From NCBI GenBank assembly GCA_030669265.1, contig DAOVDY010000017.1, positions 1 through 8,572 on the forward strand: DNA of 8,572 nt. Direction: 5' to 3'. The DNA is from Desulfobacteraceae bacterium (GTDB taxonomy: Bacteria > Desulfobacterota > DSM-4660 > Desulfatiglandales > B25-G16). The notes beneath the pieces are model-generated. The model was not told the DNA's origin and searched no databases. It saw only the letters and a program-made list of their open reading frames with translations. This document shows positions 1 through 7,080 of the stretch, piece by piece. How positions within the stretch are numbered: the first letter of the stretch is position 1; every line of letters begins with the position of its first letter. The translations under genes were made by a program, and so were the position numbers.

Positions 1-1
1 G

Positions 2-424
2 TCAAATTTTTAGATCTTCTTGATACATTCTCGCCATGTTTTCCTTACCTTCTTCATCATCTCTGGCAATTCGTACTCCGTTATGCACACTGAATCCTAT
101 ATGTTTCCAACTAATGAGATTATTGATAATAATATCACCAATTTTACCCTCCGCTTTGAGCATCTTTAACACTTTGGCCCGAAAGATTTCCTCCAGGTGT
201 GTTAGATCTGCTTTTGGCATCACATAGAAGGCCCCTGATTTTCGAAAAAGGCCATCGGAGACCAGTGCATGGAGGTGAGGATGATACTTCTGCATATACT
301 CACCAAAGGTGTGTATGGTCATAACTGCACCCGGGACGCCGTCGGACAATCCAAGAATATTTCTCAGCTATAATTTTCGGATAATCTCTTAAATCTATAT
401 GATAAACAGAGTCGGCTTAATTTG
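2..424 (-). pseudogene. IS91-family transposase remnant (internal fragment)
   Basis: An open frame at 2-367 (- strand) encodes about 115 residues matching the central part of IS91-type (Y2/HUH-like) transposases. It shows the DGVPGAV segment, the HPHLHALVSDG histidine motif, an LEEIFRAKVLKML helix and a SWKHIGFSVHNGVRIARDD block. These follow one another in family order. The only usable start is a TTG at 347-349, and it lies inside the homologous region. Intact family members are roughly 400 residues, so both ends are missing. The frame ends at a TGA (2-4), just where the family normally continues with a YIIR-like stretch. Upstream of the TAG at 368-370, another frame (about 371-424) reads LSRLCLSYRFKRLSENYS. 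This resembles the LSRCAWESLK-type segment that precedes DGVPGAV in relatives, which suggests a frameshift near 370. That extension is tentative; the fragment identity itself is secure. Confidence 0.82.
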
Positions 425-638
425 TAGTTGTTCCTAATTCAGTGAGGGCCAGACGTATGCGTGCTTGAACCGTTAATTCTGATATTTTTACCTCTCCTGA
501 ACTACTGAAGAGACCTTTAATAAATTCAGGATCACTTTCTTTTATCCAATTAGCAAAGCCGTATTTAGCCAAAATAGAGACTATTTCTTTGAATCGCTTG
601 GCATTACGAGTAAATTGTGGAAGTGATGTGAGATTCAT
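417..638 (-). pseudogene. Truncated UbiB/AarF-family kinase-like gene (5' end only)
   Basis: The 73-residue product matches the extreme N-terminus of AarF/UbiB/ABC1 atypical kinases. It starts MNLTSLPQFTRNAKRFKEIV, continues with an LAKYGFANWI segment and reaches the characteristic ARIRLALTELGTT motif. In intact proteins that motif runs on into FIKLGQ-like residues and about 480 further residues containing the kinase core. Here the match stops at codon 71 and TN-stop follows, so the ATP-binding and catalytic parts are absent. The ATG at 636-638 matches the family start. An AAAGGA (653-658) lies 14 nt upstream, rather far for a Shine-Dalgarno site. Full-length relatives support ubiquinone biosynthesis or lipid handling at the membrane, but this stub cannot. 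The break falls where the transposase-like sequence begins on the same strand, suggesting insertion followed by deletion. Confidence 0.8.
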
Positions 639-705
639 CAGAATTTATAATATCCTTTCTCGTTCTAGAACCATTCAAAAAGTACCTACAATCCATTAAA
701 ATTTT

Positions 706-738
706 TAATAATTTCGGAATATACTGAAAATATTATTA
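706..738. repeat. AT-rich imperfect palindrome
   Basis: The left arm TAATAATTT (706-714) faces AAATATTATTA (728-738), which matches its reverse complement apart from two extra bases. The centre holds a near-symmetric GGAATATACTG core. It could be an operator for a dimeric regulator or a weak hairpin between the divergent genes. No U-tract follows, so it is not a classical terminator. In DNA this AT-rich, chance is a real alternative. Confidence 0.3.
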
Positions 739-986
739 CAGAAAAAAAATTATAGAAACCGATGCCCTTCATCTAAATAGCCACCTATTCCAGTGATGGG
801 GGAGGTCTACTCAATTTTGCTAAAAGATTTCTTATCAATATCAATTTAATGTAGTGACAAATTACTACTGGGGACGAAATTAATACGCTTTTATAAATGA
901 AAAATGATGTCTATATAGTCTATAGAAGTATGTTTATTTCAGTATATAGTTGTGGACACCGAGAGCACTGAATGCTTAAATGAACG

Positions 987-1022
987 TATAATGCATTGAA
1001 TATAATGATGGGATTAAAGAGG
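987..1022 (+). promoter_or_regulatory. Candidate -10 boxes and Shine-Dalgarno for the operon
   Basis: Two perfect TATAAT hexamers sit at 987-992 and 1001-1006, upstream of the operon's first ATG (1035). Neither has a good TTGACA-like box 16-18 nt upstream, so sigma-70 promoter function is only plausible. An AGAGG (1018-1022) provides a Shine-Dalgarno match 12 nt before the ATG, slightly longer than ideal. Confidence 0.3.
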
Positions 1023-1034
1023 ATGGCGTGATAT

Positions 1035-3899
1035 ATGGAAGTTGTCACTTCAGCGAATCAAATTTTAAGTTTGGGGATGGATGAGGTTCTGCAACTAAGC
1101 CATCTTGATTATGTTTACCACAGGGCTGAGGGGAACCATCTCTTTACCCATGATGGGCAAAAGATACTTGACTTAGTTCAAGGAGCCGGCACTGGCCTGC
1201 TAGGACATAATCATCAGGAAATTATCGATACAGTAATGACTGCCTTGGGTAAGAGAGTGCCGCAAAATGCACAATTTTCGTCTAAGCCAACTGCCAAACG
1301 ATTAGTCGAGAAAATCAGCAAGGCTTTAGGAGGAGATACCGGGTCCTTTGTCGGGATCCTCGCTAACAGCGGAACAGAGGCTGTGGAGATTGCCCTTAAG
1401 CACGCAACCTATAGTTATTTTCAACATTTAGAGGGTTTCCTGGAGAAATGGAGGCAGGAATTTGTCGAATTCAAGAGAAAGGTAAAGAAAGTCACTCACG
1501 CTGAGATTCCACTTTCTATATTTGAAGGAACAGCTTTATCTGGAATGGTTACCTCCAGTGACAATTTAGAAACCTTAAGTGAAAAAATAGAAACCTATCA
1601 TAATTCTTTACGTTTTAAGCCTCTTAAATTTATCGCTTTAAAGAGGGCTTTTCACGGTAAGACACTTGGCTCTCTGAGGATAACTTACAACATACGCTAT
1701 CGTTATCCCTTTCTCCTTGGAGAGGAAGGTGTGTATTTTGTCTCTCCTGAAGACATTTCAGACCTGGAAGGTATTGTATCATCTCATATCATCAATTTTT
1801 ATTACCTCTCATTGGGCACTGATCTGCGGCTCAACCTAAAGACAGTACCAATGTCGGGCATAGGGGCATTCATTTATGAGCCTGTCCAGGGAGAAGGCGG
1901 CATTTTCCCGCTGACCAGGGATTTCCTTCAGGCAGCCCAGGATAAATGCCATCAGGTAGGGATTCCGGTCATAGCAGACGAGATTCAAACCTTTGGCCGT
2001 TTAGGGCATATATGTGTTTCAAAGGCCATGGGACTTGATCCGGATTACTTAACCTTGGCTAAAGGATTAGGTGGTGGAATTTGCAAGATTGCCATGGCCC
2101 TCATTAGAAGACAAGCTTATCAAAAGCAGTTTGATTTAATTCATTCATCTACCTTTGCCGGGGATGAACTCTCATCACTGGTCGCCTTGAAGACGATCGA
2201 TATTTTAACCAGAGAAGATAACCAGATTCTCAATCGTGGCTGTGAAATGGGAAAATATTTTATTGACCAACTACTCCAGGTAAAAACCCGTTATCCTAAG
2301 GTCATCTATGCGGTACGTGGGGCCGGCCTTATGATTGGTATTGAATTTTTCCCCTTGGAAAAATCAACTTCTTGGGTAATCAGGCAGGTAAGCCACATTT
2401 TCAATGTTTCTTCTCTTCCTATTGCCTCATATCTTCTCAACAAAGAAAAGATAAGGGTTTTGTCTGTTCTATCAGACCCCAACACCATTCGAATAGAGCC
2501 CTCTCTCTACATAGAAAAAAGGGATATTGACCACTGCGTGGAGTCCATTTCCAGATTATGTGAGATCTTGAACAAGGGAGATGGTTATTCCTTTATTCAG
2601 CATCACTTAGAGCAATCAAAGATAACTGAATCAGAAACTCATGAATACATCCCTTCAACCATAAAACCACTAATTAGCCATAGACAAGATATAAACCATG
2701 CGGCCTTTCTCTGCCATCCCGTTGATATCGGAGATTTTATAGACTATGATCCATCTTTGAGAAAAGTCGATCAGAAGAATGTGCGCAGACTGCTTCAATT
2801 TTATGAGAGGTATTTTAATCCTGAGCTGATCGCACGTTCTGTTATCAAGTCATCTACTGGTCTGGAAGTACAGATCTCTTTCATTGCTCTTGCTTTAACC
2901 TCCCAGAGATTTGCAGAATCAATGGCCAGACACAATTTAAAGCTCCCACGGGAAAAAATAAGGGAAGCTCTTGATATGGCTTATCAAATGAGATGCTCGG
3001 TATGTGGATTAGGGCAATATACTTCTATTGTTACGCGGAATGGTCTTATTTTTGATTGTGACCATCTTAGCCTTACCACAGGGAACGCCCTGACTGCTGG
3101 TATGGCTATAGAAGCGCTGCTCATGGCAGCCAGGGAGCGAGGATTAAACCCGGAGCATTTATCAGCAGCCGTGGTCGGTGCAGGGGGTAATATCGGCAGT
3201 GTTATCTCTGAACTCCTCTCCGATTATTGTCCCTCCCTCCTGTTAATAGGAAGCAGCAGATACGGGTCAAAAGAGCGTCTTTTGAAAATCGGTTACCAAA
3301 TCTGCAATAGAGCCTATAACCGGGTATTCCAGGAGGGATTGCCCCCTCAGGGATTCTCAAAAAATGCTGCTGTTTTTGAAATCTTAAGAAGAGCTCGACC
3401 TATCGAGAGTGATCAGAGAGGAAAATTCATCTACGATGAGATGCTATCCCAGATAAAAGGATCAATGCCTCTAAGAATTGAGCACCAGATGCAGGGACTC
3501 AGGGATTGCCAATTAATAATCACTGCAGTAAACACATCCTCCGCAATCCTGTATCCAGAGAATATCCGTCCGAAGGAGGTCGTAATTTGTGATGTAGGGG
3601 TACCAGCCAATGTGCATGAATCTGTGCGAAAGATGTATCCGAATGTAGAGGTGATCGAGGGAGGATTAGTTGAATTGCCTCATAAGGAGAGTATTAATAT
3701 ACCTGGTAATCACTTATTTCCAGGGACCGTATTTGCCTGTATCGCTGAAACCATTTTGCTTGCTATGGAAGGTTTCAAAGGACATTATTCCTATGGACCA
3801 ATCAGTTCGAAACAAGTGACTGAAATACTCCATATTGCTGCAAAACATGGATTTAAACTTGCGAAATCCAAAAAAAAGTCAAAGGATACACTCATATGA
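1035..3899 (+). CDS. Class III aminotransferase / acyl-ACP-reductase-like fusion protein
   Basis: The 954-residue protein appears bifunctional. Residues 25-535 form a class III PLP aminotransferase with NSGTEAVEIALKHA (111-124), AFHGKTLGS (205-213), EPVQGEGG (282-289), the PLP-pyridine aspartate D315 in ADEIQTFGR and Schiff-base lysine K343 in LAKGLGGG. Residues 129-200 are an unusual charged insertion. After a linker, residues 570-945 match cyanobacterial long-chain acyl-ACP reductase: GLGQYTSIV (658-666), an LTTGNALTAG block, the Rossmann motif GAGGNIG (715-721), VFACIAETILLAMEG (899-913) and a C-terminal AAKHGF. C902 appears to align with the catalytic Cys of Synechococcus AAR. The inferred reaction sequence is acyl thioester to aldehyde to primary amine in the cytoplasm; the substrate is unknown. 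An in-frame TGA at 1029-1031 leaves ATG 1035 as the earliest start. The stop overlaps the next gene by 4 nt. Confidence 0.9.
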   Translation: MEVVTSANQILSLGMDEVLQLSHLDYVYHRAEGNHLFTHDGQKILDLVQGAGTGLLGHNHQEIIDTVMTALGKRVPQNAQFSSKPTAKRLVEKISKALGGDTGSFVGILANSGTEAVEIALKHATYSYFQHLEGFLEKWRQEFVEFKRKVKKVTHAEIPLSIFEGTALSGMVTSSDNLETLSEKIETYHNSLRFKPLKFIALKRAFHGKTLGSLRITYNIRYRYPFLLGEEGVYFVSPEDISDLEGIVSSHIINFYYLSLGTDLRLNLKTVPMSGIGAFIYEPVQGEGGIFPLTRDFLQAAQDKCHQVGIPVIADEIQTFGRLGHICVSKAMGLDPDYLTLAKGLGGGICKIAMALIRRQAYQKQFDLIHSSTFAGDELSSLVALKTIDILTREDNQILNRGCEMGKYFIDQLLQVKTRYPKVIYAVRGAGLMIGIEFFPLEKSTSWVIRQVSHIFNVSSLPIASYLLNKEKIRVLSVLSDPNTIRIEPSLYIEKRDIDHCVESISRLCEILNKGDGYSFIQHHLEQSKITESETHEYIPSTIKPLISHRQDINHAAFLCHPVDIGDFIDYDPSLRKVDQKNVRRLLQFYERYFNPELIARSVIKSSTGLEVQISFIALALTSQRFAESMARHNLKLPREKIREALDMAYQMRCSVCGLGQYTSIVTRNGLIFDCDHLSLTTGNALTAGMAIEALLMAARERGLNPEHLSAAVVGAGGNIGSVISELLSDYCPSLLLIGSSRYGSKERLLKIGYQICNRAYNRVFQEGLPPQGFSKNAAVFEILRRARPIESDQRGKFIYDEMLSQIKGSMPLRIEHQMQGLRDCQLIITAVNTSSAILYPENIRPKEVVICDVGVPANVHESVRKMYPNVEVIEGGLVELPHKESINIPGNHLFPGTVFACIAETILLAMEGFKGHYSYGPISSKQVTEILHIAAKHGFKLAKSKKKSKDTLI

Positions 3900-5002
3900 A
3901 TAGATTTCCTTCTAAAAAGCCGGCAGTTGTTTTGCTGGGAGCTACAGGTTGTGTGGGCAGCATGTTAGTCGACCTTCTTGATAGGCGCAATAATCTCACG
4001 TTCACACTTGCCGGGCGAAATGTAAAGCAATTATATGCTCTGTCTGCTGCCTGTAATCATTCAGTTCAAATTATCCAGGTTGACCTGGATAAACCGGGTA
4101 GTTTTTCTGAAATAGTTCGGGACAAGACTGATATTATTATTAATTGTATGGGCCGGTATAGGGAAAAGGGTATGCAGGTTGCTCAGGTTGCGGCTGAGAA
4201 TGGGATCGATCTTATTGATATAGCGGATGAACCGGTCTATTTGCAGGAGGTTGTATCACTCGAGGCCCTGGCTCAGGCAAATGAATGCAGTCTGGTCATA
4301 GGAAGCGGTACAGCGCCTCAAACAACAGGAGCGCTTTTGAAATCTTCAATAGGGAGAATGGGGCCCGGCGTAGAAGTGAAGATTGGAATTTGTTTTGGAA
4401 TTAACAAAGTCGGGCTTAATGCGGTTCGTACAGCTACCGAGGCTGTTGGCGGCCTGATCGCTCTGGAATCGATGAAAAATATATGGGAAAAGGGAGCTCT
4501 CGTTCACTTTCAGAAGCCCTTCTCCCGCTCATGGGTTCGACACTATCCACTCCCTGAGACAGTGTACCTGCCTGAAATAGAGGGTATTGATAAATGGTTT
4601 GCTGGTGTTTGTTTAAGCTCTTCCTTTTTAAACAAGGTGGTGGCCTTTCTGAGGAATACCGGGCTGGCACAAAAACTAGCTTCTTCTCACCACCCGCTTC
4701 GCCTCTTTTGTGCCATAAATTCCTTCCTTGAAACCAGGCTTTCACTATCAAGGAAAGGAAGTTTGGGTATTGCCTTGCACATTGAAGTAAAGCGCAAAGG
4801 TAAAGCCATTGTATCCTATCTCTATCATTACGATATGGCAGAGCTCACTGCGCGGGCGGTAGCCATAACCTTAGATAATCTCATTCAAACAGAACTCCCA
4901 AGAAGGGGAGTTTACCTTGCACATAATTTTATAGATCCCGGCCTATTCCTTAAGCAGTTAGGACTGTCAGGAATAGCGTGGTCTACTATGGAGTCCCTAT
5001 GA
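3896..5002 (+). CDS. Saccharopine-dehydrogenase-like NAD(P)-dependent reductase
   Basis: The 368-residue protein opens with a Rossmann fold: VVLLGATGCVGSMLVDLL, glycine motif at 15-21, AGR at 39-41 after the second strand and VDLD at 62-65. INCMGRY (82-88), a helix around QVAQVAAENGIDLIDIADE (94-112) and SGTAPQTTGALLK (137-149) follow the order seen in saccharopine-dehydrogenase-like proteins. That superfamily includes imine-forming and imine-reducing enzymes (saccharopine reductase, carboxynorspermidine dehydrogenase, homospermidine synthase) and trans-acting enoyl reductases, so the reaction cannot be read from sequence alone. The C-terminal half (about 185-368) is the substrate-binding region and has no motif I recognise. 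There is no signal peptide, so it is cytoplasmic. The start is an ATGA overlap with the upstream fusion gene, with AAAGGA at 3881-3886 giving 9-nt spacing. Co-translation with an aldehyde/amine-forming enzyme favours an imine- or enoyl-reducing role, as inference. Confidence 0.85.
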   Translation: MNRFPSKKPAVVLLGATGCVGSMLVDLLDRRNNLTFTLAGRNVKQLYALSAACNHSVQIIQVDLDKPGSFSEIVRDKTDIIINCMGRYREKGMQVAQVAAENGIDLIDIADEPVYLQEVVSLEALAQANECSLVIGSGTAPQTTGALLKSSIGRMGPGVEVKIGICFGINKVGLNAVRTATEAVGGLIALESMKNIWEKGALVHFQKPFSRSWVRHYPLPETVYLPEIEGIDKWFAGVCLSSSFLNKVVAFLRNTGLAQKLASSHHPLRLFCAINSFLETRLSLSRKGSLGIALHIEVKRKGKAIVSYLYHYDMAELTARAVAITLDNLIQTELPRRGVYLAHNFIDPGLFLKQLGLSGIAWSTMESL

Positions 5003-5646
5003 TTTTTACTCATAATAAAACTGTAGCCAATCTCTATGACTATCTTCTGGCCAATGTGTATGATCTATTCATGGCCATTTTTGCTCCCGGTTACAGGGAG
5101 ACTATTACCAACTTCTATCAGAAATATTTGAACCATCTGCAGGGAGTTTCCAGGGTATTGGAAGTTGGCCCGGGAACCGGTTATGTCACTAAGATAATCC
5201 TGGATAGACTACCTGAAGCTGAATTGACCTGTGTTGATCTTTCGGGCAAGATGCTGGCTAAGCTCAGGAAAAATGTCAAAGAAAGTAATGCTGCCGGTAC
5301 CCCTTCCATGATGCAGGGTGACATTACTCAAAGATTGGAGATAGGTGACAATACCTTTGATCTGGTTGTTATCCAGGGCGTAATTGAACATCTGGCGCAG
5401 GTCTCGGACGGCATCAGGGAAATCAATAGATTGCTGAAACCAGGCGGGAAAGTCATCATTGGTGATATAAAAGACAATTTCTGGGGCCGCTTATTCTCAT
5501 GGGTGTTCAGGGTTCATCATTTTAAAGAGGGTGAAATGTATAGCGTAATGAAAAAGACAGGGTTCAGGGAGATAAGGTTCATGGATTATCACACAAGATA
5601 TTTTTATCTGAAGAATACCCTCCTTTTCCTAGTGGGTGATGCCTGA
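4999..5646 (+). CDS. Class I SAM-dependent methyltransferase (UbiE-like fold)
   Basis: The 215-residue protein has the SAM-binding motif I VLEVGPGTG (53-61), the acidic residue D80 ending strand 2 (CVDLS), GDI (107-109) near the adenine pocket, motif FDLVVIQGVIEHL (120-132) and a LLKPGGKVIIGD post-motif (145-156). An N-terminal segment, YDLFMAIFAPGYRETI (21-36), is typical of UbiE/COQ5-like small-molecule or lipid methyltransferases. The acceptor (N, O or C) cannot be determined. I prefer ATG 4999, which gives a 4-nt ATGA overlap with the upstream stop and GGAG (4990-4993) at 5-nt spacing. A GTG at 4978 would add seven residues but lacks this arrangement. It is the last gene of the operon, so it probably methylates the pathway product. 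The C-terminus ends in a hydrophobic YFYLKNTLLFLVG stretch that may touch membrane or lipid. Confidence 0.88.
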   Translation: MIFTHNKTVANLYDYLLANVYDLFMAIFAPGYRETITNFYQKYLNHLQGVSRVLEVGPGTGYVTKIILDRLPEAELTCVDLSGKMLAKLRKNVKESNAAGTPSMMQGDITQRLEIGDNTFDLVVIQGVIEHLAQVSDGIREINRLLKPGGKVIIGDIKDNFWGRLFSWVFRVHHFKEGEMYSVMKKTGFREIRFMDYHTRYFYLKNTLLFLVGDA

Positions 5647-5664
5647 TTCATGTCCGTGCGTGGT

Positions 5665-5732
5665 GGAGGGAATGATGGTGAGGACTATTCTCCCCGGATA
5701 ATAACCTTTACTGGGATAATCCTCTCCCCTCC
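5665..5732. repeat. Imperfect inverted repeat downstream of the operon
   Basis: Left-arm blocks GGAGGG (5665-5670), GGTGAGGA (5677-5684) and ATTCTCCC (5687-5694) face GGGATAAT (5713-5720), TCCTCTCC (5720-5727) and CCCTCC (5727-5732), giving an interrupted stem with bulges and single mismatches. GGATAAT also occurs twice as a direct repeat (5696-5702 and 5714-5720). The sequence just 3' is A-rich, not U-rich, so it is not a canonical intrinsic terminator on the + strand. It may be a processing or attenuating hairpin, a decayed repeat element, or chance. Confidence 0.35.
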
Positions 5733-5818
5733 TAAAACTTCAAAAAAACTGCCGATCAATAAAGAAGTGATTTTTTAAGAAGGGCCTTTTGGAACTATCT
5801 TATTGAGAGGTTAGAGAA

Positions 5819-6946
5819 ATGAAACGTAATCTATTGCTCCTGCTTGTTTTATTGACGATCCCCTTTGTTATTTTTTTTATGAAACCAGCGCACCGAAGTC
5901 AGGATTTACCGCTCGATACAATCAAACTCCCCCAAGGATTTCAGATAGATATTTATGCACGCAATGTAGGAGGAGCACGCTCCATGGCTCTGAGTCCAAA
6001 CGGCACCCTGTTTGTGGGAAGCCGTCAGCAAGGAAATCTTTACGCTTTAGTAGATAGAAACCATGACCAAAAAACGGATGAGGTCATTATCCTTGGTCAG
6101 GGATTCAATATGCCCAATGGGGTAGCCTTTTATAATGGAGCTTTGTATGTAGCCGAAATCAATCGCATACTGCGCTATGATAATATCGAAAACGATTTGC
6201 ATAATCCGCCGGAACCTGTAGTTATGAACGACACTTTTCCTCAGGATGTGTTGCATGGGTGGAAGTTTATCGGATTTGGCCCAGACGGGATGCTCTATAT
6301 CCCTGTAGGTGCGCCGTGTAATGTCTGTGAGCGCACTGATAAACGATATGCCTCCATTATGCGGATGATGCCGGATGGCAGCGGATTGGAAATTTTTGCC
6401 CACGGTGTGCGCAATTCAGTTGGCTTTGACTGGCATCCAGAGACTGGCGAATTGTGGTTTACTGATAATGGCCGTGACTGGTTGGGAGATAATTTACCTC
6501 CGGATGAGTTGAACCATGCCCCTAAAAAAGGCCTGCACTTTGGCTTTCCTTATTGCTATGGCAAGGATGTTCCGGACCCTGAATTTGGTAAAAAGAGCAA
6601 ATGTCCGGAATTTACTCAGCCTGCTCAGGAACTGGGCCCCCATGTAGCGGCCCTTGGTATGCTTTTTTATACGGGAGAAATGTTTCCCTCCGAGTATCAC
6701 CACCACATCTTTATCGCTGAGCATGGTTCCTGGAACCGCAGCAATCCTATCGGTTATCGAATAACCCTCGTCAAGCTGGAAAAGAACCAACCAATAAAAT
6801 ATGAAGTCTTTGCCGAGGGATGGCTTCATGGCGCTAAAGCCTGGGGCCGGCCTGTGGATATTTTGGTCATGCCTGATGGTGCGCTCCTGGTCTCAGATGA
6901 TAAGGCGGGTGTAATCTATCGTATCAGCTACAATGGTGAGGAATGA
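5819..6946 (+). CDS. Sorbosone-dehydrogenase-like PQQ-type beta-propeller, exported or anchored
   Basis: The 375-residue protein begins with two basic residues and a long hydrophobic run (about 4-21) with no lipobox, so it is probably anchored in the inner membrane or secreted, with the rest periplasmic. The mature part is a beta-propeller of the soluble quinoprotein sugar dehydrogenase / L-sorbosone dehydrogenase type (COG2133-like). It has MALSPNGTLFVGSR (56-69), LHG with H146 near the expected active-site histidine, FGPDGMLYIPVGAPC (153-167), GVRNSVGFDWHPETGELWFTDNGRD (196-220 region) and a closing GRPVDILVMPDGALLVSDD (343-361). Cysteine pairs C167/C170 and C246/C262 recur in relatives and may form disulfides. 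The likely role is PQQ-dependent oxidation of a sugar or other alcohol/aldehyde; no PQQ genes are in view. AGAGG (5806-5810) gives 8-nt spacing. The 172-bp gap upstream suggests it is transcribed separately from the operon. Confidence 0.87.
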   Translation: MKRNLLLLLVLLTIPFVIFFMKPAHRSQDLPLDTIKLPQGFQIDIYARNVGGARSMALSPNGTLFVGSRQQGNLYALVDRNHDQKTDEVIILGQGFNMPNGVAFYNGALYVAEINRILRYDNIENDLHNPPEPVVMNDTFPQDVLHGWKFIGFGPDGMLYIPVGAPCNVCERTDKRYASIMRMMPDGSGLEIFAHGVRNSVGFDWHPETGELWFTDNGRDWLGDNLPPDELNHAPKKGLHFGFPYCYGKDVPDPEFGKKSKCPEFTQPAQELGPHVAALGMLFYTGEMFPSEYHHHIFIAEHGSWNRSNPIGYRITLVKLEKNQPIKYEVFAEGWLHGAKAWGRPVDILVMPDGALLVSDDKAGVIYRISYNGEE

Positions 6947-7080
6947 GTCTTAACTGCCTAATTTATTAGTAGTACAGGGTTGATTGTTAGAATAAAAAGG
7001 CCATATTGGTTGTGAAAAAAGATTTTATTTAAAGTATGATATTTTAAGTGAAAGGCCGGAATTGCTCTATTGCTTTTTAT

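Larger units (their letters stand above)
639..1034. other. Non-coding gap between aarF remnant and operon
   Basis: This stretch of nearly 400 bp has no convincing open frame on either strand and is very AT-rich. It separates divergently oriented genes, so it should hold the operon promoter and once held the aarF promoter. Visible structure is limited to an imperfect palindrome at 706-738, a short inverted repeat GTAGT-8 nt-ACTAC at 851-868, small TATA-rich palindromes around 911-926 and two TATAAT hexamers near the operon. No tRNA, riboswitch-like fold or CRISPR repeat was recognised. Confidence 0.6.

Noticed and set aside
36..227. Open frame of 63 codons on the + strand
   Set aside because: It is antisense to the transposase remnant, whose - strand translation carries clear family motifs.
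851..868. Inverted repeat GTAGT-8 nt-ACTAC as an operator
   Set aside because: Five-base arms in AT-rich non-coding DNA are expected by chance, and nothing links it to a promoter.
4434..4751. Open frame of 105 codons on the - strand
   Set aside because: It lies wholly inside the saccharopine-dehydrogenase-like gene and shows no family-like motifs.
4978..4998. GTG start for the methyltransferase, 21 nt upstream
   Set aside because: ATG 4999 has a GGAG at good spacing and an ATGA overlap identical in type to the previous junction.
1035..5646. Alkane biosynthesis operon of cyanobacterial type
   Set aside because: Although an AAR-like domain is present, no aldehyde-deformylating oxygenase is nearby, and the fused aminotransferase points to amination instead.
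6047..6403. Open frames on the - strand at 6047-6403 and 6494-6829
   Set aside because: Both are antisense to the well-supported beta-propeller gene and resemble no known protein.
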